Shown: positions 7,614-14,475 of the stretch, piece by piece
How positions within the stretch are numbered: position 1 is the first letter of the stretch
Layout of the letters: each line of letters opens with the position of its first letter
Source of the DNA: Bacillus pseudomycoides DSM 12442
Lineage (GTDB): Bacteria; Bacillota; Bacilli; Bacillales; Bacillaceae_G
Assembly (NCBI RefSeq): GCF_000161455.1
Contig: NZ_CM000745.1
Span: 1,340,063 to 1,404,062, forward strand
Length of the DNA stretch: 64,000 nucleotides
Reading direction: 5' to 3'
Program-made: the position numbers and the translations under genes
Notes under the pieces: generated by a model
What the model saw: the letters and a program-made list of their open reading frames with translations, nothing else
Told to the model about the DNA's origin: nothing
Database searches by the model: none

Positions 7614-9653
7614 ATGAAATTGAACAACACTCATTTCAAGAAAATGCTTGAGTGGTTCAACAAGAGGAAGAAATTGCGCAATATATTATTAATTTTTGGC
7701 GGTTTTTTCGTTACCCTATTTATTGCGGTAAATATAATGATCTCCATTCAAGACATATCTGCATTAAAACAGGCTGTTCCGCAGCCAACACTTATTTATG
7801 ATACAAATAAAGAAGTGGCAGCAAAGCTATCTTCTTCCAAGGCGGAAGGTATTAAAAGAAAAGATATTCCCGATATTATGATTCAAGCGGTTGTAGCAGT
7901 AGAGGACAAAGAGTTTTTTAGTCATCATGGTATTGACTATAGTGGGATTATGAGTGCCCTATTAAAAAATATTACGGCGGGAGAAGTAGTTGCTGGTGGC
8001 AGTACAATTACACAACAGCTTGCGAAAAATGTATTTTTAACACAAGAACGTACATTTTCACGGAAGTTTAAAGAGTATTTTTTGACGAAGAAGATAGAGC
8101 GTACGTATACAAAAGATGAAATTATTGAAATGTATATGAATCAAATTTATTTTGGTGAAGGAGCTTGGGGGATAAAAAAAGCAGCGAAATCATATTTCGA
8201 TAAAGAAGTAAAAGATTTAACAATAGCAGAAGCTGCGACAATAGCAGGATTAATTAAGGCACCATCAACCTATTCACCATATAAAAATTTTAATAAGTCA
8301 ATTGAAAGACGGAATGTTGTTTTAGCACTAATGAAAGAGCAAGGGTATATTACAGAAAATCAATACAAGAAAGAGCAAGAGACAGGCCTTGCATTACGAC
8401 GAGGTGTTGATGATAAGTATAAAGGAAAATATTCGCAGTATGTGGATTATATTGTACGTGAGGCAATGGAGAAATATGAATTGACGCAAAATGAAATTTT
8501 AGCTGGTGGATATCGTATTTATACAGAACTTGATCCGAAAAAACAACAAGCAGTAGAAGATGTTGTGAATAATGATAATTATTTCCAAGGGAGTAACGCT
8601 GATCAGCTTATGCAAACGGGCGTTGTTTTGATGGACCCGAAAACTGGTGGTGTACCCGCACTAGTCGGCGGGAGGGGGACGTATCAATTTTTGCAATTTA
8701 ACCATGCAACGCAATTAAAAAGGCAACCTGGTTCAACCCTAAAACCTTTTGCCGTATATGTACCAGCATTAGAACAAGGATATGAAGTGTATGATGTTTT
8801 AAAAGATGAGCCGCTTAATATAAAAGATTATGCGCCCCAAAATAGTGATCATGCTTTTCATGGTGATGTTACAATGTATGAAGCGATTGCTAAGTCCTAT
8901 AATGTACCAGCTGTTTGGTTGTTAGAACAAATTGGATTGGAAAAAGGTTTGAAGTCATTAGAGCGTTTTGGTATCCCACTACAAGCAGAAGACCGTACTC
9001 TTCCTATTGCTTTAGGGGGAATGCATACTGGAACTTCTCCGTTTGTAATGGCTCAAGCTTATGCTACTTTTGCTAACGATGGTGTACAAGTTGAAGGGCA
9101 TGCAATCCGGGAAATACAGAATGCTGAGGGAGAAACAGTTGGGAAATGGTATAAAAAAGAAACCCGTGTAACGAGTGAGAAAGTTGCTCAAAAAATGACG
9201 TACTTATTAAAGGGTGTTGTTGAAAAAGGAACGGGTGAAAAAGCAAAGGTGAAAAATATTGATACTGCTGGAAAAACGGGAACCACTCAGCTTGTGGATG
9301 GTCCAAGCAGCGGAGCGAAAGATTCTTGGTTTGTTGGCTATACACCGGATTTAGTGGGAGCTATTTGGATAGGATATGATAAAACAGACAGTGAGCATTA
9401 TGTGCCAGGTGGTAGTCAAATTACAACGACAATGTTTCGAGATATTATGAAAAAAGCTGATGAAAACCCTAGTCAAAAAGCATTTCAATTATCACTTATA
9501 TCAGAGGCTGACTATTCGAAACAATTAAAGACAATTGAAGAAGAAAAGAGAAGAAAAGAAGAAGAGAAAAAGCGTCAAGAAGAAGAAAAACAGAGAAGAG
9601 AACAACAAAAAGAATGGATTGATAAAGTAAAAGAGTGGATTCCATTTTTGTAA
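7614..9653 (+). CDS. pbpF: Class A penicillin-binding protein (PBP1A family, PbpF-like)
   Basis: 679 residues. It polymerises glycan strands and cross-links peptides outside the membrane. A cytoplasmic basic start and one membrane span (about 23-45) are followed by the GT51 domain (EDKEFFSHHG with the catalytic Glu, GGSTITQQLAKN). The transpeptidase domain follows, with STLK after RQPG, SYN and GKTGTT. The C-terminus is a long Glu/Lys/Arg coiled tail. Internal wording resembles B. subtilis PbpF (PBP2c) more than PbpG. In B. subtilis pbpF is a forespore gene; I could not find a convincing sigma-G promoter here. Confidence 0.9.
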   Translation: MKLNNTHFKKMLEWFNKRKKLRNILLIFGGFFVTLFIAVNIMISIQDISALKQAVPQPTLIYDTNKEVAAKLSSSKAEGIKRKDIPDIMIQAVVAVEDKEFFSHHGIDYSGIMSALLKNITAGEVVAGGSTITQQLAKNVFLTQERTFSRKFKEYFLTKKIERTYTKDEIIEMYMNQIYFGEGAWGIKKAAKSYFDKEVKDLTIAEAATIAGLIKAPSTYSPYKNFNKSIERRNVVLALMKEQGYITENQYKKEQETGLALRRGVDDKYKGKYSQYVDYIVREAMEKYELTQNEILAGGYRIYTELDPKKQQAVEDVVNNDNYFQGSNADQLMQTGVVLMDPKTGGVPALVGGRGTYQFLQFNHATQLKRQPGSTLKPFAVYVPALEQGYEVYDVLKDEPLNIKDYAPQNSDHAFHGDVTMYEAIAKSYNVPAVWLLEQIGLEKGLKSLERFGIPLQAEDRTLPIALGGMHTGTSPFVMAQAYATFANDGVQVEGHAIREIQNAEGETVGKWYKKETRVTSEKVAQKMTYLLKGVVEKGTGEKAKVKNIDTAGKTGTTQLVDGPSSGAKDSWFVGYTPDLVGAIWIGYDKTDSEHYVPGGSQITTTMFRDIMKKADENPSQKAFQLSLISEADYSKQLKTIEEEKRRKEEEKKRQEEEKQRREQQKEWIDKVKEWIPFL

Positions 9654-9657
9654 AAAT

Positions 9658-9693
9658 AAAAAGAGGCGAATGATTATATTCGTCTCTTTTTTT
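9658..9693 (+). terminator. Terminator of pbpF-like gene
   Basis: AAAAGAGGCGAA / TTCGTCTCTTTT stem with T-run just after the stop codon. Confidence 0.85.
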
Positions 9694-9723
9694 ATGAAGG
9701 GAAAAAAATTTTTAGCAGGTGTA

Positions 9724-10167
9724 TTATTGTTCATTGAGACGAATGATTACGTTGGAATGGGATTGTGAAGTGTAAATAATGGAAATTGTTCCTTTGCTAA
9801 TTGGCTCATAAGGTAGGTCTTCTTCGTATTTTCCAATATTTTTATTGTGAATGGATAATGTAATTTCATCGATTTTCTGATTTTTATATTGTTCTTTAAT
9901 TTTTTTAGCAATCTGATTCAGGTCATGATGGGAAGCAGCTTTTGTAATAATCATTCCTTTGATAACTTTTTTTTCTTTAGATGAGGAAGAAGATAGAGGG
10001 ACTGTATTTTGTTTTGCATATAGTAGCTCATATGGAGCTATATTGCTGTTTTCTGCTGCTTTTGATGTAGCCGTATATTCTAAAGTTAAAAAGAATGCTG
10101 AGCATAAAAATATACATGACATAAGGGAAATCCAAAAGCGTATTGACAATAAGACGTTCATTTTCAT
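9724..10167 (-). CDS. Hypothetical secreted or membrane-anchored protein
   Basis: 147 residues. An N-terminal hydrophobic segment (about 8-30) acts as signal peptide or anchor. A serine-rich linker (SSSSS near residue 60) leads to a compact alpha/beta domain. TTTGATGTA-like sequence occurs upstream, and GAGGGATG precedes the ATG. It is convergent with the penicillin-binding protein gene. I do not recognise the domain. Confidence 0.7.
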   Translation of the reverse strand: MKMNVLLSIRFWISLMSCIFLCSAFFLTLEYTATSKAAENSNIAPYELLYAKQNTVPLSSSSSKEKKVIKGMIITKAASHHDLNQIAKKIKEQYKNQKIDEITLSIHNKNIGKYEEDLPYEPISKGTISIIYTSQSHSNVIIRLNEQ

Positions 10168-10307
10168 CCCTCTTTCATATCATTGTCTTCTTTATCTATC
10201 ATACAAAATAAGCGTTAAGCTAGAGTAAATTTGAAGTAAAGAAACGTAAAGAAGGAAATCAAATATTTAAGATGAGATGAATAGCATCTAGTTATTCCTT
10301 ATTGTGT

Positions 10308-10511
10308 ATGTATGTTAGATTTGGAATGGAGGAAGAGACAGCAGTTAGAAAAGTGAAAAAAGAAACAGGAATAGACATCGAACGAATTAAGCTTTGTGGC
10401 ATTTCTCATGAAAGAGGAATAGATAATACATATTGATTAGGGGAATGGATTGGCGGAGAGCTAATGACGTGTGCTGAAAGTTTACAAATCGCATATTTTG
10501 AATATATTTAT
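10308..10511 (+). pseudogene. NUDIX hydrolase remnant
   Basis: A degenerate frame from 10308 reads a recognisable NUDIX box: a Gly followed by MEEETAVRKVKKETGIDI, matching the GxE-x7-REVxEETG pattern with the R-E-V-K turned to R-K-V-K. It hits TGA at 10434. The same frame continues as LGEWIGGEL and further NUDIX-like sequence before stopping. The 5' third of the gene and the catalytic spacing upstream are absent. This is the only content of the 394-base gap between the two flanking genes. Confidence 0.65.
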
Positions 10512-10561
10512 TTGATTATATCAGTGGGGCTTCATCCCCACTGATTATTTTTAGGGAGATG

Positions 10562-11815
10562 CTATAAGCCAGCCCCTTTTTGTGCTAATGGAATTGAGAT
10601 GATAAATGTTGTTCCGTTTTCATTACTAGAAACTTTTAAAGTTCCATTGTGATTTTGAATGATTTTTCTTGTTACTGATAATCCGAGTCCAGTTCCTGCA
10701 TCTTTTGTAGAGAAGAATGGATCAAATATATAGTCTTGAATCGCTGGAGGAATACCAGTTCCATTGTCTTGGAAAGTAATGCGAGCAAAATTATCCAAAC
10801 GATGACTAGTGATTTGAATGGACAAAGGTTTATCGCTTTTTGCATCCACAGCATTTTGAAATAAGTTTAGGAAAACTTGAACGAGCTCATGTCGATCAAT
10901 ATTCACTAATATGTCTTCTAAATCGGAGGATAAATTATATTCAATAGAAATGTTATGCAAAAATACTTCACTAGCTAGTAGCTGTTGGATATATTCACGT
11001 AAAAAAGTATTGATGGGAAATGGTTCTCTTTTAAATTCGTGTGCTTTTGAAATAGATAAAAATTTCGTGATGATACTATTGGCACGATCTAATTCAGGAA
11101 TGAGTAAATTTTGAAAAAGCTCTTTATTAGAAGGTGAAACACTTTCTTGTAAAAATTGTAAATAACCGCGTACTGTTGTAAGTGGATTACGAACTTCATG
11201 TGCAATTCCAGCTGCAATTCGACCCGCTAATGCAAGTTTTTCAGCATCACGTTCGGTATTTAAATAATGAAAGACACTAATCACACGGAAGATCTCTCCA
11301 TTATAGTCACGAATAATTCGGTTATTAGAAATTCCATAATTTGTATCTAACACTTCTTCGTTATAAATTTCTTTTCCGCTTCTTAATGTTTCTAATGCCT
11401 TAATTTTTTCTTCAGGTAGGTTTAATAACTGTTGAATCGGTTTGCCGATGATATCGCTCCGTGATATTCCCAAATCATCTACTGCAGATTGATTACATAA
11501 TGTAATGATGCCTTTATTGTCAATAAAGGTGACATGATGCGAAAATGCATCAAAAATATGAACAAAGTGCTTTTCAAGTTGCTCAAATAGAAATAAGGAA
11601 TCGCAAGTTAGTACAAGGTTTGATTCTCTCTCTTGCTTTGGTATGCGATTGATGGAATGAGAAGTCCCTTTTTTATGTAACTGTAAACCTAGTTGTGAGT
11701 TTTTATATGTAAAATGATGTGGTAGTTGATTCACCAACTGCTCATAAAACTGTACTTTTCTTTCTAATTCTTTTATTTGCTTTTCATGAGATAAAGTAGT
11801 ATCCTCTTGAATCAT
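10562..11815 (-). CDS. Orphan PAS sensor histidine kinase (sporulation-kinase type)
   Basis: 417 residues, no membrane span, so a cytosolic kinase. A coiled start is followed by one PAS domain (about 85-195), the HisKA box AAGIAHEVRNPLTTVRGYLQ with the phospho-acceptor His, and HATPase motifs (NLFQNAVDA, DNGTGIP, GTGLGLSV). The H-box wording is that of the Kin kinases that feed the Spo0 phosphorelay. Start ATG 11815 follows TGAGGAG at ten bases; the frame is open six codons upstream. There is no response regulator next to it, which fits a phosphorelay kinase, but the partner is inferred. Confidence 0.88.
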   Translation of the reverse strand: MIQEDTTLSHEKQIKELERKVQFYEQLVNQLPHHFTYKNSQLGLQLHKKGTSHSINRIPKQERESNLVLTCDSLFLFEQLEKHFVHIFDAFSHHVTFIDNKGIITLCNQSAVDDLGISRSDIIGKPIQQLLNLPEEKIKALETLRSGKEIYNEEVLDTNYGISNNRIIRDYNGEIFRVISVFHYLNTERDAEKLALAGRIAAGIAHEVRNPLTTVRGYLQFLQESVSPSNKELFQNLLIPELDRANSIITKFLSISKAHEFKREPFPINTFLREYIQQLLASEVFLHNISIEYNLSSDLEDILVNIDRHELVQVFLNLFQNAVDAKSDKPLSIQITSHRLDNFARITFQDNGTGIPPAIQDYIFDPFFSTKDAGTGLGLSVTRKIIQNHNGTLKVSSNENGTTFIISIPLAQKGAGL

Positions 11816-11949
11816 AAATAAATAACTCCTCAATTTAAAAATTCTTCCATCTAGTATATCATATTTTATAAAGATGCTCTTGAAGAAGATTGAAACTTTG
11901 TTAATTAGGTGTGTACGGATTTATAGAAATGGGATAAGGAGGAGAAAAG

Positions 11950-12795
11950 GTGATTTCTATTGGATTAACAGGATGGGGAGATCATGATTCTTTATATGCA
12001 GATTCCTATGAAAATAGAAATAAATTGCGAACATATAGTGAGTATTTCCCTATTGTTGAAGTAGATAGTTCATTTTATGCTATGCAACCGGTTCGAAATT
12101 ATATGAAATGGGCGGGGGAAACGCCAAAAAATTTTTCGTTTGTTGTTAAAGCGTATCAAGGGATGACGGGACATATGCAAGGAGAGATTCCATTTTCAAA
12201 TATTGATGAGATGTTTGAAATATTTAAACAATCGATTATTCCGCTTCAAGAAGCGCATAAATTAAAGGCGATATTATTCCAATATCCACCTTGGTTTGAT
12301 TGTCAGAAGAAAAATGTAGATTTACTTCGTTATACAAAAGAAAAGATGGAAGGCTTACCATGTGCCATAGAGTTCCGAAATCAAACGTGGTTTCATCCTA
12401 GTATGCATGATAAAACGTTGCAATTTTTAGAACAGGAAGAATGGATTCATACGATCTGTGATGAACCACAAGCTGGCATTGGTTCTGTTCCACTTGTATT
12501 AGAAGCAACTCATCCTGAAATGGCACTGATACGCTTTCATGGTCGTAATATTCATGGATGGCTTGATAAAGGAGAAAATTGGCGAGCAGTTCGCTGCTTA
12601 TATCGTTATAATAAACAAGAGCTAGAAGAATGGACAGAGCGATTACATACATTGCAGAAAAAGACAAAAAACATATATGTACTATTTAATAATAATTCAG
12701 GCGGGGATGCTGCTGATAATGCAAAACAACTCATGGAGATGATGCATATTACATACGGCGAACCAAAACCGGAGCAACTCAATTTATTTGAATAA
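11950..12795 (+). CDS. yunF: DUF72 family protein
   Basis: 281 residues, the usual length. DUF72 proteins (YecE/YunF) have a TIM-barrel-like fold of unknown reaction. Motifs visible are GLTGWGDH at the N-terminus, VEVDSSFYA, FSFVVKAYQ, IEFRNQTWF and a late LFNNNSGGDAADNA. GTG 11950 is the start, six bases after AAGGAGGA. The last residues are QLNLFE, which match a sliding-clamp binding motif (see findings). Single gene with its own terminator. Confidence 0.9.
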   Translation: MISIGLTGWGDHDSLYADSYENRNKLRTYSEYFPIVEVDSSFYAMQPVRNYMKWAGETPKNFSFVVKAYQGMTGHMQGEIPFSNIDEMFEIFKQSIIPLQEAHKLKAILFQYPPWFDCQKKNVDLLRYTKEKMEGLPCAIEFRNQTWFHPSMHDKTLQFLEQEEWIHTICDEPQAGIGSVPLVLEATHPEMALIRFHGRNIHGWLDKGENWRAVRCLYRYNKQELEEWTERLHTLQKKTKNIYVLFNNNSGGDAADNAKQLMEMMHITYGEPKPEQLNLFE

Positions 12796-12804
12796 ACGCA
12801 AAAA

Positions 12805-12847
12805 AGAAAAACACTGTACAAACAGGGGGAATGTACAGTGTTTTTCT
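12805..12847 (+). terminator. Terminator of DUF72 gene
   Basis: AGAAAAACACTGTACA / TGTACAGTGTTTTTCT arms of sixteen bases. Confidence 0.85.
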
Positions 12848-12918
12848 ATATGAAAAAGAGGGGTAACAATGTTACTGAGCGTTTGGTTGATTCATCAATT
12901 GTTGGCTTCTTAATAAAT

Positions 12919-12937
12919 GATAATGGTTATCATTATC
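12919..12937. promoter_or_regulatory. Orphan Fur box
   Basis: GATAATGGTTATCATTATC differs from the classical 19-base Fur box (GATAATGATAATCATTATC) at two positions. No intact gene lies within reach downstream; the next coding traces are the tnpB and oxidoreductase relics. Confidence 0.65.
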
Positions 12938-12976
12938 GTTGTCAATATTTTTTCGTAAATAAAATAAAAAACTTGA

Positions 12977-13129
12977 TGTTTATGTGGAAATCGTGTGAAA
13001 AAATCACTTTCTATTCGGACGCATATTTGTGCAAAGTGTGGAACGGTATTAGACAGGGATCATAATGCAAGTCTAAACATTTTGCGAAAAGGGTTAGAAC
13101 AATTACTTGTGAGAACGACTGAAGACTGA
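12977..13129 (+). pseudogene. tnpB: TnpB (IS605/IS1341 family) C-terminal remnant
   Basis: The frame ending at TGA 13127-13129 reads a zinc-finger half (CLCGNRVKKS), a second half (ICAKCG), then TVLDRDHNASLNILRKG. The last part is the RuvC III motif and tail typical of TnpB. Everything upstream, including the RuvC I/II residues, is gone and a stop precedes the fragment. It is a relic of an IS200/IS605-type element. Confidence 0.85.
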
Positions 13130-13279
13130 AACTGTAGGGCAAGGTTGTGTCCAAACAGTATAAACGACGCCTGTGGAGAGTATGTAAGACTGCTTGGATT
13201 CTCAAGCAGCAACACTCTATGAAACAGGAAGCCCCTTCTTCAAACGACTCGTAAGAGTGTTAAGGAGGGGTCATTCACT
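13130..13279 (+). mobile_element. Right end of the IS605-type element (omega-RNA-like region)
   Basis: The 150 bases after the tnpB stop keep hairpins typical of the element's right end: CTGCTTG/CAAGCAG (13190-13209), ACTC/GAGT (13247-13258) and an outer CCCCTTC/GGAGGGG (13232-13270), ending at TCATTCAC. In intact elements this part encodes the guide scaffold used by TnpB. After the end, sequence switches at once to an oxidoreductase relic. Confidence 0.65.
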
Positions 13280-13445
13280 TGAAAGTGGTAAACAAGCTGA
13301 AGAAATATTAAGGAATCAACGTGCAGACGTAATAGCAATCGGAAGGCCTTTATTAGTAAATCCATTTTGGAGCGTCAACGCATCGAAAAGTTTAAAAGTT
13401 GAAATAGATGGTCCTGGTGTATATAAGAAGTATTGGTACGCTTAA
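13280..13445 (+). pseudogene. Old-yellow-enzyme (NADH:flavin oxidoreductase) C-terminal remnant
   Basis: Immediately after the IS right end the frame reads GKQAEEILRNQRADVIAIG, then RPLLVNPFW and a short tail ending YWYA. This is the C-terminal FMN-binding strand and helix of the NamA/YqjM family of flavin oxidoreductases (AEEIL-RAD-IGR-LL-NP). The other ~280 residues are missing, so the gene was cut by the element or a later deletion. Confidence 0.75.
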
Positions 13446-13502
13446 TGTGTATTTAAAACAAAGCTTAACCGTTTGCAATAAAGTTGTATGGTTTATAAAA
13501 AA

Positions 13503-13530
13503 GAACAGCGATTAGCGCTGTTCCTTTTTT
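13503..13530. terminator. Hairpin terminator
   Basis: GAACAGCG / CGCTGTTC stem followed by a T-run. It overlaps the end of the reverse-strand gene at 13512. Confidence 0.7.
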
Positions 13531-13706
13531 ATTACATATTGTTGTAAATCAAAAGGAGTGATTTCTTGAATAAACTCCTTCGAGATAAGTGATTGAACGA
13601 GTGTACTTTCTGAGATTGTAGCACCTGTTTTCTTTTGATAAGCCTGTTTTAATAAACCAAGTTTTTCTGCTATTTCTTTTGGTAATTCAATTGTTAATGT
13701 GTTCAT
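13512..13706 (-). CDS. Small ribbon-helix-helix-like protein
   Basis: 64 residues. It begins with a beta strand (MNTLTIELP) and two helices, the plan of ribbon-helix-helix DNA-binding proteins and of antitoxin N-termini. Ribosome site GGGGGAG precedes the ATG. It sits alone, upstream of the recombinase gene but separated from it by a terminator. No toxin partner is visible. Assignment rests on pattern only. Confidence 0.55.
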   Translation of the reverse strand: MNTLTIELPKEIAEKLGLLKQAYQKKTGATISESTLVQSLISKEFIQEITPFDLQQYVIKKEQR

Positions 13707-13774
13707 AATTTCTCCCCCTTGTTATTAGAGTACCACTACAATATAGGAGAAACAAGAAAAGAGAATATGAAACA

Positions 13775-13814
13775 TAAAAAAGGTTACCAAGTTTAAAGTT
13801 GGTAACCTTTTTTA
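13775..13814. terminator. Terminator of recombinase gene
   Basis: AAAAAAGGTTACCAA / TTGGTAACCTTTTTT arms around an eight-base loop. Confidence 0.85.
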
Positions 13815-13837
13815 TGTATAAGAACCATGGCTGTTTT

Positions 13838-14368
13838 TTATGCAATACCGATATATTTTAAAGTTTTTGATGGGGTACTATGATCAAAGAAGTGTTGTAA
13901 AAATGCAATATCAACACCAGATTTATATGCACAATATCCCCAAGTTTTTCGAAGTGTATGTGAGCTAATCCCTTCTAAACCAACTTCTTTTGCAGCTTTG
14001 TTTAAAATATACCATGCATGCTGTCTTGTAATGGATTTTGTTCCTTTTTGAGACTTTAATAATGGTTCATTTCGTTTCCATGTTTTACGTTCTCTCATAT
14101 AATCTTCGATTGCATGCTGTAAGTCTTCGTTTACAGCGAACCATTTATGTTTTTTAACTTTTTCATTGTAAAATAAAATGGAGTGACGAACAGTTTCATT
14201 CTCATCGATGACATCACCAACTTTTAATTGTAAAATCTCGCTTACTTTTAGACCGGAATTTACAGCTAATACGAATAATAAGCCATCACGTTTCGAAGAT
14301 TGTAAAAGTATATTTTTGATTTTTTCTAATTGTTTTTCGTTTTGAATAGGTTGTCCTGCTTGTTTCAT
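13838..14368 (-). CDS. Minimal tyrosine recombinase (catalytic domain only)
   Basis: 176 residues, so the N-terminal core-binding domain of XerC/D or phage integrases is missing. The catalytic domain is recognisable: NSGLKVSEILQL (box I), SSHTLRKTWG (His-x-x-Arg), FFDHSTPSKTLKYIG with the nucleophile Tyr near the end. The box I position normally held by the catalytic Arg (GLRxSE) is Lys here. ATG 14368 is chosen because GAGGAG lies ten bases upstream; a GTG three codons earlier abuts that site. No att repeats are evident. Could be a domesticated or DNA-binding-only protein. Confidence 0.85.
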   Translation of the reverse strand: MKQAGQPIQNEKQLEKIKNILLQSSKRDGLLFVLAVNSGLKVSEILQLKVGDVIDENETVRHSILFYNEKVKKHKWFAVNEDLQHAIEDYMRERKTWKRNEPLLKSQKGTKSITRQHAWYILNKAAKEVGLEGISSHTLRKTWGYCAYKSGVDIAFLQHFFDHSTPSKTLKYIGIA

Positions 14369-14475
14369 TTCACGCACTCTCCTCTTTTATATGTGTAAAG
14401 GAAAGGATTAACTTGCTTACTACTATAAAGGGAGAGTGTGAATTTCATGTGAACTCCTCGTGAAATTAAGACAAA

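Noticed and set aside
9073..9345. 90-codon reverse frame inside the penicillin-binding protein gene
   Set aside because: Antisense shadow of a well-conserved coding region.
12838..13065. 75-codon frame over the Fur box and tnpB relic
   Set aside because: Out of frame with the recognisable TnpB residues and containing the operator; a chance frame.
13512..14368. Toxin-antitoxin pair of the ribbon-helix-helix protein and the recombinase
   Set aside because: A strong terminator separates them and the recombinase is not a toxin family.
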